A stretch of 64,000 nt of DNA from positions 124,001-188,000 of the forward strand of contig NZ_BAYD01000007.1 of NCBI RefSeq assembly GCF_000685075.1, read 5' to 3'. The DNA is from Paraburkholderia oxyphila NBRC 105797. Lineage in GTDB: Bacteria; Pseudomonadota; Gammaproteobacteria; Burkholderiales; Burkholderiaceae. The stretch's first letter is position 1. Each line of letters starts with the position of its first letter. Below are positions 33,149 to 44,156 of this stretch, in pieces. Below the pieces are notes generated by a model. The model was not told the DNA's origin. It was given only the letters and a program-made list of their open reading frames with translations, and did not search any database. The position numbers were made by a program, and so were the translations under genes.

Positions 33149-34294
33149 ATGAATTTGCTGAAACGAACCGTTGTACCTGTCGCCTGTGCGATGACCGTCC
33201 TCGCGCTGGCGGCTTGCTCGTCCACCAAAGACGAGCGTCGCGTACCGGTGCCGCTGACCGAGTTCAAGCCGGTGCTGGACGTCCAGCAGGTGTGGAAGTC
33301 GAGCGTCGGCAAGGCGGGTCGCTACCTGTTCTCGCCGGTCGCCGTGGGCGACGCTGTTTACGCCGCGGGCGAGAACGGCTCGGTCGCGAAGATCGACGCG
33401 CAGACCGGCAAAGACATCTGGCGCACCAAGCTCAAGGACGACATCTCGGCGGGCGTTGGCAGCGACGGCAATCTCACGGCTGTCGGCGGCCTGAAGGGCA
33501 ACGTCTACGTGCTCGACGCCAGTGGCAAGCTCTCGTGGCAAGCCAGGGCGCCGGGCGAGATCATTTCGCCGCCGCTGGTCGGCAACGGTCTCGTGATCGT
33601 GCGCACCATCGATGGTCAGGTCATCGCGTTCAACGCGCAGACCGGCGAGCAGAAGTGGGTCTATCGCAACCGCGCGGTGCCGCTGAACCTGCGCGTCTCC
33701 GCGGGCATGACGTTCGCGGGCGACCAGGCCGTGCTCGCGGGCTTCCCGGGCGGCGCATTCGCGGCGATCAACCTGCAGACCGGCGATGCGTTCTGGGAAA
33801 CGCCGGTGTCCTATCCGAAGGGCGTGACCGAAGTCGAGCGCATCAACGACGTGAGCGGTCCGCCCACGCTCGTCGGCGCCACCACGTGTGCGGTCACGTT
33901 CCAGGGCCAACTGGGGTGTTTCGACGCCAACTCGGGCCGTGCAATGTGGGAGAAGGCATTCTCGAGCACGAGCGGGATCGCTCAGGACGAGACCACGGTG
34001 GTGGGCGGCGACGACTGGTCGGTCGTGAAGGCGTACAGCGTCTCGAACGGCGACCAGACCTGGAGCACCGACAAGCTTAAGAACCGCGACGTGAGCGTGC
34101 CGGCCGTGCTCGGCCACGCGGTCGTGGTGGGCGACTACCAGGGCTATGTGCATTTCCTCTCGCTCGACGACGGCAGCTTCGTCTCGCGCGTGAAGACCGA
34201 CGGCAGCCCGATCACCGCTGCACCGGTGCTGGCTGGCAACACGCTGGTCGTGCAGACGAAGGACGGCGACCTCTACGGTCTGCGTCCGCGTTGA
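33149..34294 (+). CDS. bamB: Outer membrane protein assembly factor BamB
   Basis: Lipoprotein beta-propeller subunit of the BAM complex that binds BamA. With the ATG at 33149 the product has 381 residues and a normal lipoprotein signal: MNLLKR, hydrophobic core, LALAAC with Cys23 lipidated. A second ATG at 33134 would add five residues; neither has a strong Shine-Dalgarno. The mature protein carries eight PQQ-like blades (recurring patterns such as KIDAQTGKDIWRTKL, AFNAQTGEQKWVYRN). It follows yfgM and precedes der with a long intergenic gap. Confidence 0.93.
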   Translation: MNLLKRTVVPVACAMTVLALAACSSTKDERRVPVPLTEFKPVLDVQQVWKSSVGKAGRYLFSPVAVGDAVYAAGENGSVAKIDAQTGKDIWRTKLKDDISAGVGSDGNLTAVGGLKGNVYVLDASGKLSWQARAPGEIISPPLVGNGLVIVRTIDGQVIAFNAQTGEQKWVYRNRAVPLNLRVSAGMTFAGDQAVLAGFPGGAFAAINLQTGDAFWETPVSYPKGVTEVERINDVSGPPTLVGATTCAVTFQGQLGCFDANSGRAMWEKAFSSTSGIAQDETTVVGGDDWSVVKAYSVSNGDQTWSTDKLKNRDVSVPAVLGHAVVVGDYQGYVHFLSLDDGSFVSRVKTDGSPITAAPVLAGNTLVVQTKDGDLYGLRPR

Positions 34295-34757
34295 TCGGAT
34301 GACAATGTCCGGCGCATGGCGTCGGGCGTCGCATCGAGGGGCCGCGCCCGCGGGCGGCGGCCTCTTGCATTTGGTGCTCGCACCTCTTGCATTTGGCTGT
34401 CCCGGGGCCATTTATAGAAAATTGTGGGCGGCCCCGAGCCTCGTCTGGGTTGCCGCTCCGCTGGCCGATGCATGCCGGCCGCGCGCAGATTATGAGACGC
34501 TGGATGGCTCCGGGCTGGATTGCCCCAGACCGGCGACCAGGCTGAAGAAAGAATCGATCCGTTGGACTGCTCGGCTGGCGAGCACGCCCCGAGCGCTGGC
34601 CCGGCGCGTGCTGGGCCCCGAAGGGCTCAAGTACCGGGCGCACGACCCAATTCGTGATAATTTGCAACTATTGCAGCTTCTGCGAGCATGAACGCAGGTG
34701 CTTGCCGCGCAGCGCGCCGGACGTTCCGGTGCCGCGCCTTACTGTAGAAAAGATCAG
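34295..34757. other. Intergenic region between bamB and der
   Basis: 463 bases, the longest gap inside the ndk-to-phosphoribosyltransferase block. It holds a 14-base direct repeat CCTCTTGCATTTGG (34361-34374 and 34383-34396, 22 bases apart), an AT-rich island around 34408-34425 (ATTTATAGAAAATTG) and a TGATAAT at 34655-34661 that could be a -10 for der. No tRNA and no credible gene; an open frame at 34299-34691 is unlikely to be real. Confidence 0.5.
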
Positions 34758-36095
34758 ATGAAACCCGTAATCGCCCTCGTCGGGCGCCCCAATGTGGGGA
34801 AATCCACGCTCTTCAACCGGCTCACGCGCTCGCGCGATGCGCTGGTGGCCGATCTGCCCGGTCTCACCCGCGACCGCCACTATGGCGAAGGGCGCGTGGG
34901 CGATCGTGCGTATCTCGTGGTCGACACCGGTGGCTTCGAACCGATCGCCAAGGACGGCATCCTGCATGAAATGGCGCGCCAGACGCGTCAGGCGGTCGAG
35001 GAAGCCGACATCGTCGTGTTCATCTGCGATGGCCGCAATGGCCTCGCGCCGCAGGACAAGCACATTGCCGATTACCTGCGCAAGACCGGCCGGCCGATCT
35101 TCCTCGTGGTCAACAAGGCTGAGGGGATGAAGTACAGCGCGGTCGCCGCCGACTTTTACGAACTCGGCCTCGGCGACCCGCGCGCGATTTCCGCGGCGCA
35201 CGGTGACGGCGTGACCGAGATGATCAACGAGGCGCTCGATCAGGCCTACGCCGATCGCCCGGAAGAAAGCGAAGAAGATGCCGGAAAGCACGGCATCAAG
35301 ATTGCGATCGTCGGCCGTCCGAACGTGGGCAAGTCCACGCTCGTCAATACGCTGATCGGCGAAGACCGCGTGATCGCGTTCGACATGCCGGGCACCACGC
35401 GCGACTCCATCTACGTGGATTTCGAGCGCGGCGGCAAGAAGTACACCTTGATCGATACGGCGGGTCTGCGCCGCCGTGGCAAGGTGTTCGAGGCCATCGA
35501 GAAGTTCTCGGTGGTGAAGACGCTGCAGTCGATCGCCGACGCCAACGTGGTCATTCTGCTGCTCGACGCGCGCCAGGAAATCTCGGACCAGGATGCGCAT
35601 ATCGCCGGCTTCGTGGTGGAACAGGGGCGCGCGCTCGTGGTGGGCGTGAACAAGTGGGACGGCATGGACGACCACGCGCGCGAGCGCACCAAGCACCACC
35701 TGCAACGCAAGCTGAAGTTCCTCGACTTCGCGGAAATGCGCTTCATTTCGGCGACGGAAAAATTCGGCATCGGCCCGCTGATGCGTTCGGTGGACAACGC
35801 GTATGCCGCGGCGATGGCGAAGCTTCCCACGCCGAAACTCACGCGCGCGCTCATCGAAGCGGTGGAATTCCAGCAGCCGCGTCGTCGCGGCCCGGTGCGT
35901 CCGAAGCTGCGCTATGCGCACCAGGGGGGACAGAACCCCCCCATTATCGTGATCCACGGCAATGCGCTCGATGCGGTGACCGATACCTACAAGCGCTACC
36001 TGGAGAACCGTTTCCGGGAAACTTTCTCGCTGACCGGGACTCCATTGCGCATAGAGTTTCGTTCCTCGACGAATCCCTACACTGAAAAAAGCTGA
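34758..36095 (+). CDS. der: Ribosome-associated GTPase Der (EngA)
   Basis: Essential GTPase with two tandem G domains needed for 50S subunit assembly. The 445-residue protein shows GRPNVGKST twice (near residues 8-16 and 187-195), both DxxG switches (VDTGGF and DTAGL), NKAEG and NKWD base-recognition motifs, and a C-terminal KH-like domain ending in STNPYTEKS. The start at 34758 follows AAAAGATC and begins with the conserved MKPVIALVG. Context bamB-der-hfq is as in related genomes. Confidence 0.97.
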   Translation: MKPVIALVGRPNVGKSTLFNRLTRSRDALVADLPGLTRDRHYGEGRVGDRAYLVVDTGGFEPIAKDGILHEMARQTRQAVEEADIVVFICDGRNGLAPQDKHIADYLRKTGRPIFLVVNKAEGMKYSAVAADFYELGLGDPRAISAAHGDGVTEMINEALDQAYADRPEESEEDAGKHGIKIAIVGRPNVGKSTLVNTLIGEDRVIAFDMPGTTRDSIYVDFERGGKKYTLIDTAGLRRRGKVFEAIEKFSVVKTLQSIADANVVILLLDARQEISDQDAHIAGFVVEQGRALVVGVNKWDGMDDHARERTKHHLQRKLKFLDFAEMRFISATEKFGIGPLMRSVDNAYAAAMAKLPTPKLTRALIEAVEFQQPRRRGPVRPKLRYAHQGGQNPPIIVIHGNALDAVTDTYKRYLENRFRETFSLTGTPLRIEFRSSTNPYTEKS

Positions 36096-36178
36096 GCTGC
36101 GTTCGCTACCGCGCGCAATCGCGCTGTTGGCCTTCCTGGCCGGACGGTGGGGACCGGCGCGGTGGAACGAGAATCAGC

Positions 36179-36224
36179 TATAGTGTAGCGATTGGCGTCG
36201 GATTTCTTTTTCTTCGGCGCCAAT
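36179..36224 (+). promoter_or_regulatory. Possible hfq promoter and structured leader
   Basis: A TATAGT -10-like hexamer (36179-36184) is followed by an inverted repeat ATTGGCG (36191-36197) / CGCCAAT (36218-36224) enclosing a 20-base U-rich loop with TTTCTTTTTCTT. U-rich loops and A-rich tracts (AAAAAATA before the start) are the kind of sites Hfq binds, so autoregulation is possible but not shown. Confidence 0.4.
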
Positions 36225-36258
36225 TTAGTTAAACCTGCAAAAAAATACGGAGTTTGCT

Positions 36259-36495
36259 ATGAGCAACAAAGGGCAACTGTTACAAGACCCGTTTCTGAAC
36301 GCGCTGCGCAAGGAGCACGTGCCTGTTTCGATCTATCTGGTCAACGGCATCAAGCTTCAAGGGAACATTGAATCGTTCGACCAGTACGTCGTGTTGCTCC
36401 GTAATACGGTTACGCAAATGGTTTACAAGCACGCCATTTCCACGGTGGTTCCGGCCCGTCCGGTGAACTTCCACCCGGATGCGGAAGCGTCCTGA
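36259..36495 (+). CDS. hfq: RNA-binding protein Hfq
   Basis: Hexameric Sm-like RNA chaperone that pairs small RNAs with mRNAs. The 78-residue protein has Sm1 ([20 protein letters not shown], with Gln8 of the proximal face) and Sm2 with YKHAIST. The C-terminal tail is very short (about 12 residues after the Sm core), as in other Burkholderia Hfq1 proteins. ATG at 36259 is preceded by ACGGAGTT. Located between der and hflX, the standard context. Confidence 0.97.
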
Positions 36496-36554
36496 TCTTT
36501 GACGCGGCCGGTCCGGAGCGCCAGGCCGGCGCTCCCGATCCGGCCGCTTCCATT

Positions 36555-37742
36555 TTGACATCTGCTAATTTGATCAACGCCGCACTCGTCGGCATCGACT
36601 TCGGCAAGACCGATTTCGAAGCCAGTCTCGAAGAACTCAGCCTGCTCGCCAAGAGCGCGGGCGCCACGCCCGCTGTCACGCTCACCGGGCGGCGTTCCAG
36701 CCCCGACGCCGCCATGTTCATCGGCAGCGGCAAGGCCGAGGAACTGCGTCTCGCCTGCGAGGCGAACGACGTCGAAATCGTCATTTTCAATCACGCGCTC
36801 TCGCCCGCCCAGCAACGTAATCTGGAGCGTGCGCTCGATCGCCGCGTGATCGACCGCACGAGCCTCATTCTCGACATTTTCGCGCAGCGCGCACGCAGCC
36901 ATGAAGGCAAGCTGCAGGTCGAGCTCGCGCAGCTTCAGTATCTCGCCACGCGCCTCGTGCGCGCCTGGACTCACCTCGAGCGCCAGAAGGGCGGTATTGG
37001 CCTGCGCGGTCCTGGCGAAACGCAGCTCGAAACCGACCGCCGCCTGATTGGCGAGCGCATCAAGATGCTGCAGGGCAAGCTCGCCAAGCTGCGTCGCCAG
37101 CACGGCACGCAGCGGCGCCAGCGCGAGCGCACGCGCACGATGTCGGTCTCGCTTGTCGGCTACACGAACGCGGGCAAATCCACGCTCTTTAATGCACTGA
37201 CCAAGGCGCAGGCCTATGCCGCGGACCAGTTGTTCGCGACGCTCGACACCACTTCGCGGCGCCTGTGGCTCGGCGACGACGTGGGCCAGATCGTGTTGTC
37301 GGACACCGTGGGTTTCATCCGCGAACTGCCTCACCAGCTCGTCGCGGCGTTTCGCGCGACGTTGCAGGAAACCGTGCAGGCCGACTTGTTGCTGCACGTG
37401 GTGGACGCCTCGAGCCCGGTGCGGCTAGACCAGATCGATCAGGTGAACGAGGTGCTGCACGAGATTGGCGCGGACACCATCCGTCAGGTGCTGGTGTTCA
37501 ACAAGATCGACGCCGTGCCTGAACTGGCGGCCCGCGGCGGGACGGTCGAGCGGGACGAGTATGGTAATATTTCGCGCGTCTTTTTGAGCGCGCGCACGGG
37601 CGTCGGACTGGATGCGCTGCGCGCCGCCATCGCCGAAATCGCGACTGCCGAGCCGCTCGTCCAGGCGTCGCAGCTCCTGCCCGCCGCCGACTGGAACGCG
37701 GTGCCGCACGAACCCAGCAGGGAACCCGAGCTGGGCCGCTGA
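36555..37742 (+). CDS. hflX: GTPase HflX
   Basis: Ribosome-splitting GTPase that rescues stalled ribosomes under heat stress. The 395-residue product has the HflX N-terminal domain (VTLTGRRSSPDAAMFIGSGK), the GIGLRGPGETQLETDRR linker, a coiled coil, and the G domain: GYTNAGKST, DTVGF, NKID. There is no in-frame ATG at the N-terminus; TTG codons at 36555 and 36570 are both possible, and the latter gives the usual LINAALVG start. It lies between hfq and hflK. Confidence 0.94.
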   Translation: MTSANLINAALVGIDFGKTDFEASLEELSLLAKSAGATPAVTLTGRRSSPDAAMFIGSGKAEELRLACEANDVEIVIFNHALSPAQQRNLERALDRRVIDRTSLILDIFAQRARSHEGKLQVELAQLQYLATRLVRAWTHLERQKGGIGLRGPGETQLETDRRLIGERIKMLQGKLAKLRRQHGTQRRQRERTRTMSVSLVGYTNAGKSTLFNALTKAQAYAADQLFATLDTTSRRLWLGDDVGQIVLSDTVGFIRELPHQLVAAFRATLQETVQADLLLHVVDASSPVRLDQIDQVNEVLHEIGADTIRQVLVFNKIDAVPELAARGGTVERDEYGNISRVFLSARTGVGLDALRAAIAEIATAEPLVQASQLLPAADWNAVPHEPSREPELGR

Positions 37743-37850
37743 ACGCTATCGGGCGACGCCTTGAGGCGCTCCCCGTGGCGTGCCCCGAAGTGCGCCGATG
37801 AGGTGCCCCCACGCACATGACCCGCTGTCTACTCTGGTGAACGAACACAG

Positions 37851-39314
37851 GTGAACGATTACAACAAGCGGACTGGCTGGCAGCGCACACGCGCCATTTT
37901 CTCGCTGAACGACCCGCGTTGGGGCCGCGGCGATGGCAATGGCCAGCGCACTGACGACGCGCGGCGTCCGTCGGGCAATAACGGCAACAAAGACGGTGGC
38001 AAGGGTGATGGCCCACCCGATCTCGACGAAATGTGGCGCGATTTCAATCGCCGTTTGTCGGCGTTCTTCGGCAAGAAGGGCAAGGGCGGCGGCGGGCTCG
38101 GCCCGCGGCCGGACAATGGCCGCAGCGCGCGCATTGGCGTGGGCATCGTGCTCGGCGTGCTCATCGCCATCTATGTGGGCAGCGGTGTGTTCGTCGTTCA
38201 GGACGGCCAGGCCGGTGTCGTGCTGCAGTTCGGCCAGTATCGCCACACGGTCGGCCAGGGCGTGCACTGGCGTCTGCCGTTCCCGTTCCAGACGCAGGAA
38301 ATCGTCAATGTCGGTCAGATCCGCAGCGTCGAGATCGGCCGCAATAATCTCGTGCGCCCGTCGAATGTGAAGGATGCCTCGGTGCTCACGCACGATGGCG
38401 ACATTCTCGACGTGCGCTTCACCGTGCAGTATCAGGTCAAGCAGCCCACCGACTATCTGTTCCACAGCGTCGATCCCGACCTCGCCGTGAGTCAGGCCGC
38501 GCAGGCGGCCGTGCGCACCGTGGTGGGCGCGCGCAGCACGCATGATCTCCTCTATGCGGACCGCGAACCGATCCGCGCGCAACTCGCCGACTCCATCCAG
38601 CACGCGCTCGACCTCTACAAGACGGGGCTTGGCGTGGTTGGCGTGACGATCCAGAGCGTCAGCGCGCCCGATCGCGTGCAGGCCGCCTTCGACGACGAAG
38701 CGAAGGCGCATCAGGAGAGCGAGCGCGCGAAGCGCGACGCCGAGGCCTACGCCGATCAGACGCTGCCGAGCGCGCAAGCCGAAGCAGCGCGTCTCATCGA
38801 AGACGCGAAGGCCTACAGCGACCGTGTGGTCGCGCAGGCGCAGGGCGATGCGCAGCGCTTTAACAGCGTCTACGACCAATACGCGAAGGCGCCGGCCGTC
38901 ATTCGTGAGCGCATGTACCTGGACACCATGCAGCACATCTACTCGAATACGACGAAGGTGTTCGTCGACAGCAAGTCGGGCAACAACGTGATCTATCTGC
39001 CGCTCGACAAGCTCGTCGACGCGACGCGTCAGCGCGCGGCGGCAGCCGCGGGCGCGTCGGGTGCTGCGGCAGCCGCGGCACCGGCTAGCGCCGCGCCGGA
39101 TGCGAATGCCGCCGCCGCGCCCGCAGCAAACGGCGAGACGCAGCAAAACGCGCAACCGCAAAGCCAGCAGCAGGGCACGCAACAGCAAAACGCGCAGCCG
39201 CAGCAGAGTGCTGCACCGGCACCGTCGGCGAGCGACGCGGCCGAGGCGGCGAGCGATGCCTTCCGTTCGCGCGACGCGCTGCGTTCGCGTGGCCGCGAAG
39301 ACGACGTGCAATAA
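37851..39314 (+). CDS. hflK: FtsH protease regulator HflK
   Basis: Inner-membrane SPFH/band-7 protein that with HflC forms a large cage around the FtsH protease and modulates its activity. The 487-residue product has a Gly/Asn/Asp-rich cytoplasmic N-terminus (about 1-90), one TM helix (about 93-116), the SPFH domain, a coiled coil and a C-terminal Ala/Gln/Pro-rich tail (about 395-470) that ends with a charged cap. The start is GTG at 37851; an ATG start is not available before the TM helix. Twelve bases separate it from hflC. Confidence 0.94.
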   Translation: MNDYNKRTGWQRTRAIFSLNDPRWGRGDGNGQRTDDARRPSGNNGNKDGGKGDGPPDLDEMWRDFNRRLSAFFGKKGKGGGGLGPRPDNGRSARIGVGIVLGVLIAIYVGSGVFVVQDGQAGVVLQFGQYRHTVGQGVHWRLPFPFQTQEIVNVGQIRSVEIGRNNLVRPSNVKDASVLTHDGDILDVRFTVQYQVKQPTDYLFHSVDPDLAVSQAAQAAVRTVVGARSTHDLLYADREPIRAQLADSIQHALDLYKTGLGVVGVTIQSVSAPDRVQAAFDDEAKAHQESERAKRDAEAYADQTLPSAQAEAARLIEDAKAYSDRVVAQAQGDAQRFNSVYDQYAKAPAVIRERMYLDTMQHIYSNTTKVFVDSKSGNNVIYLPLDKLVDATRQRAAAAAGASGAAAAAAPASAAPDANAAAAPAANGETQQNAQPQSQQQGTQQQNAQPQQSAAPAPSASDAAEAASDAFRSRDALRSRGREDDVQ

Positions 39315-39326
39315 CGGAGCGCCGAC

Positions 39327-40235
39327 ATGAACAAGATCATTGCGTTCGTCGTCGCCTTCGTGGTGGTGGTGCTCGTGGCCTCGTCGGCGGTGTTCGTCGT
39401 CGGTCCGCGCCATGTGGCGGTGGTGTCCTCCTCGGGCGGCGCCAAAGCGACGCTCGCGGGCCCGGGCCTGCACGTGAAGCTGCCGCCGCCGTTCCAGACC
39501 GCGACGTTCATCGATACCCGCATTCAGGCCTTCGATGCGCCCGATGCCGACCGCTACACCACGTCGGACAAGACCGAGCTGCTCGTGAACCCGGTCGTGC
39601 GCTATCGCATTGCCGATCCGCTCAAGCTCTTCGCCGCCACCAAGGGCGACCCGCAGACGCTCGCGGACCGGCTCGCGTCGCTCTCGCGCGATGCGCTTTC
39701 GGGCGCGTTCTCGAAGGTCGATCTGAGCGATGCGCTTGCCCAGCAGGAAGCAATCGCCAACGGCGCGCGCGACACGCTCAAGGCCGCCGCTGCGCCGCTC
39801 GGCATCGACGTGGTCGACATCGAGTTCACGCGCATCGACTATCCGGCGGAACTCGCCGAGGTGGTCTACAAGCGTATGAGCGCCGCGCGCGAGCAGGCCG
39901 CCGCCGACGAGCGCGCGAAGGGCGCCGCCGAGGCGCAGAAGATCAAGGACGAGGCAGAGCGCAAGCAGCAGGGCGTGATCGCCGACGCGTACAGCCAGGC
40001 GCAGGCCATCAAGGGCGACGGCGACGGCAAGGCCGCTGCGATTGCCGCGCAGGCGTATGGCCGCGATCCGGACTTCTATCGCTTCTACCAGAGCATGCAG
40101 GCGTACCGCGAGAGCTTCAAGCCGGGCGATGTGGTCGTGGTCGATTCGTCGAGCGACTTCTTCCGCTTCATGCGCAGTCCGAACGGAGAGGCGCCGCCGG
40201 CTCCTGCCGCCCCCGCCGCAGCGCGCAAACACTAG
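39327..40235 (+). CDS. hflC: FtsH protease regulator HflC
   Basis: Partner of HflK in the FtsH-associated membrane complex. The 302-residue protein has an N-terminal TM helix (about residues 4-24), the SPFH domain (GPRHVAVVSSSGG, DKTELLVNPVVRYRI), the coiled coil and the RDPDFYRFYQSMQAYRESF helix that identifies HflC. A short Pro/Ala tail follows. ATG at 39327 is preceded by ACGGAG. Cotranscription with hflK is almost certain. Confidence 0.95.
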   Translation: MNKIIAFVVAFVVVVLVASSAVFVVGPRHVAVVSSSGGAKATLAGPGLHVKLPPPFQTATFIDTRIQAFDAPDADRYTTSDKTELLVNPVVRYRIADPLKLFAATKGDPQTLADRLASLSRDALSGAFSKVDLSDALAQQEAIANGARDTLKAAAAPLGIDVVDIEFTRIDYPAELAEVVYKRMSAAREQAAADERAKGAAEAQKIKDEAERKQQGVIADAYSQAQAIKGDGDGKAAAIAAQAYGRDPDFYRFYQSMQAYRESFKPGDVVVVDSSSDFFRFMRSPNGEAPPAPAAPAAARKH

Positions 40236-40250
40236 ATCAATGAGACACGG

Positions 40251-40272
40251 GCGCCGCGCGTGTGCGCGGCGC
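40251..40272 (+). terminator. Hairpin after hflC
   Basis: GCGCCGCG / CGCGGCGC, 8-bp stem with a CGTGTG loop followed by GTTTCTTC. It lies between hflC and the DUF2065 gene, only about ten bases before that gene's start, so it may act as an attenuator more than a full terminator. Confidence 0.5.
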
Positions 40273-40282
40273 GTTTCTTCGC

Positions 40283-40474
40283 ATGGACATAGCTGGCTCC
40301 CTGTTGCTCGCGATCGCGCTGATGCTGATTATCGAGGGCATGTTCCCGTTCGTTTTCCCGACGGCGTGGCGCGATACATTTCGTAGAATTGCGGAACGGC
40401 CGCCGCATCACATCCGGATCGGCGGGCTGATCGTGATGGGGCTCGGCCTCGTGCTGCTGCTGATCGCTACCTGA
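40283..40474 (+). CDS. DUF2065 small membrane protein
   Basis: A 63-residue membrane protein with two hydrophobic helices (about residues 4-22, LLLAIALMLIIEGMFPFVFP, and 42-60) joined by WRDTFRRIAERPPHHIRIGG. This is the DUF2065/YjeT family, which sits next to hflKC in many proteobacteria; function unknown. The start at 40283 (MDIAGSLL) gives the conserved length; an earlier in-frame ATG at 40262 lies in the hairpin after hflC. The genomic link suggests a role near the HflKC-FtsH complex, by inference only. Confidence 0.88.
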   Translation: MDIAGSLLLAIALMLIIEGMFPFVFPTAWRDTFRRIAERPPHHIRIGGLIVMGLGLVLLLIAT

Positions 40475-40609
40475 ATTCAAGGCGCGTGCCGCGAGGCGTG
40501 CGCCGTTTCTATCGTCCGGCCCGCGCGGCAGGCGCGTGTGCGCGCTCGAGTCCCTGCGGCTGGCGCGTTCCGCGCCCGCGCGGCCTTTCATCGTCGTAGG
40601 ACTGACCCG

Positions 40610-41761
40610 ATGTCGACCTGGTTACTTCCCGAGAATATCGCCGACGTGCTGCCTTCCGAGGCGCGCAAGATCGAAGAGCTGCGCCGCCGCCTGCTGGACC
40701 GCTTCCGCGCCTATGGCTACGAAATGGTCATGCCGCCGCTGCTCGAGTATCTCGAGTCGCTGCTGGTGGGCAGCGGGCGCGATCTGAACCTGCGCACGTT
40801 CAAGCTCGTCGATCAACTTTCAGGCCGCACGCTCGGCCTGCGCGCGGACATGACGCCGCAGGTCGCGCGCATCGACGCGCATCTGCTGAACCGCCAGGGC
40901 GTCACGCGCCTGTGCTACGCAGGCAACGTGCTGCACACGCGCCCGCGCGGCCTGCACGCCACGCGCGAGCAGATCCAGATCGGCGCGGAAATTTACGGCC
41001 ACGCGGGCCTCGAAGCCGACCTCGAAATCCAGCAGCTGATGCTCGACGCGCTGCGCCTCGCGGGTCTCACGAAGGTGCGTCTCGACCTCTCGCACGCGGG
41101 CGTACTGGCGGCGATCTTCGAAGCCGATCCGGCAGCCGCCGTGCTCGGCGATGCTTTGTATGAAGCGCTGGCTGGCAAGGACGTGCCGGATCTGGCCGAG
41201 CTCACCGCGAACCTGCAGCCGGTGTCGCGCGACGCCTTGCGCGCGCTGCCTTCGCTGTATGGCGACGCGAGCGTGATCGATGAGGCGCGCAAGCGCCTGC
41301 CGGCGCTGCCCGGCATCGCGCGCGCACTCGACGACCTGGCATTCCTCATGAGCAAGATCGAGGGCGCGGAGCTGATGCTCGACCTCGCCGATCTCGGCGG
41401 CTACGCGTACCACAGCGGCGTGATGTTCTCGGCGTACGTGGACGGCGTGCCCAATGCGGTCGCGCGTGGCGGCCGTTACGACAAGGTGGGCGAGGCATAT
41501 GGCCGCGCCCGCGCGGCGACAGGTTTTTCGATGGATCTGCGCGAAGTGGCGCGTATTTCCCCGGTGGAGGCGCGCAGCAGCGCGGTGCTCGCGCCGTGGC
41601 GCCACGACGAATCGCTGCGCGCCGCTGTCGCGGCCCTGCGCGATGCGGGCGAGGTCGTGATCCAGGCACTGCCGGGCCACGAGCACGACATGGACGAATT
41701 CGCATGCGACCGCGTGCTGGTCGAGCGCGACGGCGCATGGGTGGTCGAAGCGCGCGCCTGA
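40610..41761 (+). CDS. hisZ: ATP phosphoribosyltransferase regulatory subunit HisZ
   Basis: HisS-like paralogue without aminoacylation activity that activates the short-form HisG in the first step of histidine synthesis. The 383-residue protein begins [20 protein letters not shown] and keeps motif 2-like [13 protein letters not shown] and [15 protein letters not shown], but lacks the HisRS RGLDYY loop and the anticodon-binding domain, which identifies HisZ. An earlier ATG in the same frame at 40538 adds unconserved residues. Located between the DUF2065 gene and purA, which is the usual order in Burkholderiaceae. Confidence 0.94.
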   Translation: MSTWLLPENIADVLPSEARKIEELRRRLLDRFRAYGYEMVMPPLLEYLESLLVGSGRDLNLRTFKLVDQLSGRTLGLRADMTPQVARIDAHLLNRQGVTRLCYAGNVLHTRPRGLHATREQIQIGAEIYGHAGLEADLEIQQLMLDALRLAGLTKVRLDLSHAGVLAAIFEADPAAAVLGDALYEALAGKDVPDLAELTANLQPVSRDALRALPSLYGDASVIDEARKRLPALPGIARALDDLAFLMSKIEGAELMLDLADLGGYAYHSGVMFSAYVDGVPNAVARGGRYDKVGEAYGRARAATGFSMDLREVARISPVEARSSAVLAPWRHDESLRAAVAALRDAGEVVIQALPGHEHDMDEFACDRVLVERDGAWVVEARA

Positions 41762-41895
41762 GCCCGCACCGGGGTGCCGCGGAGAGGGCGCCGTGGCGCG
41801 CATGCCGTTGAGCGCAAAAGGAAATTCCCGGAATTTTGGGAAAAAATGGCGGCCTTGCCGCCGAACCCAGGTAGAATACGTTTTTAACCAGCTAA

Positions 41896-43251
<1,356 letters not shown>

Positions 43252-43274
43252 GTGGCAAGAAGGTAGAAGCAAAA

Positions 43275-43847
43275 ATGATTCAAATGATGGACCCGCGCAA
43301 CGACGAAAAGAACCTGTGGGTCGGCTGGGATGAATATCACCGGCTGATCGAACTGCTCGCGCTCTCGGTACACGAGTCGCGCTGGAAGTTCGACCAGATC
43401 CTGTGTCTCGCGCGCGGTGGCCTGCGCGTGGGCGACCAGCTCTCGCGCATCTACGACCTGCCGCTCGCGATCCTCGCGACGAGCTCGTACCGCGAAGCGG
43501 CGGGCACGGAGCAGGGCGAGCTCGACATTGCGCAGTACATCACGATGACGCGCGGCGAACTCGCGGGCAACGTGCTGCTCGTCGACGATCTCGTCGATTC
43601 GGGCGTCACGCTCGCGCGCGTGCAGGAGCATCTCAAGGTGCGTTATCCGTCCGTGACCGGCGTGCGCTCGGCGGTGCTCTGGTACAAGGGCTGCTCGAAG
43701 GTGAAGCCGGATTACTTCGTCCAGCATCTGCCGACCAATCCGTGGATCCACCAGCCGTTCGAGGAGTGGGACACGGTGCGTCCGCACAACCTCGGCGCAT
43801 GGATCAAGCGCGGGCTTCAGCAGGCCCAGCAGGATCCGCAGAAGTAA
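43275..43847 (+). CDS. Purine-type phosphoribosyltransferase
   Basis: A 190-residue type I phosphoribosyltransferase. The PRPP-binding motif is LLVDDLVDSGVTL, preceded by QILCLARGGLRVGDQLS, and followed by the hood-like ending WIHQPFEEWDTVRPHNL. The pattern matches the xanthine-guanine/hypoxanthine phosphoribosyltransferase group; the base specificity cannot be read from sequence, although the place after purA fits purine salvage. The start is ATG at 43275; a second ATG lies at 43284. It closes the block that begins with ndk and is followed by a strong terminator. Confidence 0.85.
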   Translation: MIQMMDPRNDEKNLWVGWDEYHRLIELLALSVHESRWKFDQILCLARGGLRVGDQLSRIYDLPLAILATSSYREAAGTEQGELDIAQYITMTRGELAGNVLLVDDLVDSGVTLARVQEHLKVRYPSVTGVRSAVLWYKGCSKVKPDYFVQHLPTNPWIHQPFEEWDTVRPHNLGAWIKRGLQQAQQDPQK

Positions 43848-44156
43848 GGGCGCTCAGCAGAACGCCGTGTCGCCGGCAGCGTGCGCTTGCCGGCGGACAT
43901 CATCAGGAACGGAGCCTTCGGGCTCCGTTTTTTTATGTGTCCCGTGCTTGCGCGCCTTGTCGCGTTGGCTTGCAGCGGCGTTACCGCCTCCGCGTGTCAA
44001 GCTTTGGCGCACAGCCCGCCAGGCGCCGCAGGGTGCCATGCTAAACTGCCGCGGGACAAGAGGGGCGTCGCGGGGTCACAACGATCACTCGGGTTTCCCC
44101 CGCAGCCGGTTTAGAATAGCGCTCGTTTTTTCCGCCTCGAACGGATTTCCGCGTAT
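43848..44156. other. Intergenic region before kup
   Basis: 309 bases. The left part holds the terminator of the upstream block. The right part must hold the kup promoter; TAGAAT at 44112-44117, about 40 bases before the kup start, is the best -10 candidate. No gene seen. Confidence 0.5.
43908..43934 (+). terminator. Strong Rho-independent terminator after the phosphoribosyltransferase gene
   Basis: Stem AACGGAGCC / GGCTCCGTT (9 bp) with a TTCG tetraloop followed by TTTTT. This is a textbook terminator and marks the end of the rightward ndk-to-phosphoribosyltransferase block. Confidence 0.93.

Noticed and set aside
34299..34691. 130-codon frame in the gap between bamB and der
   Set aside because: No ribosome binding site, no recognisable domain, and the composition changes along its length; it also spans the direct repeat and AT-rich island, which look regulatory.
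37746..40232. 828-codon minus-strand frame opposite hflK and hflC
   Set aside because: Low-complexity Arg/Ala/His translation, no domain, no ribosome binding site; a shadow of hflKC.
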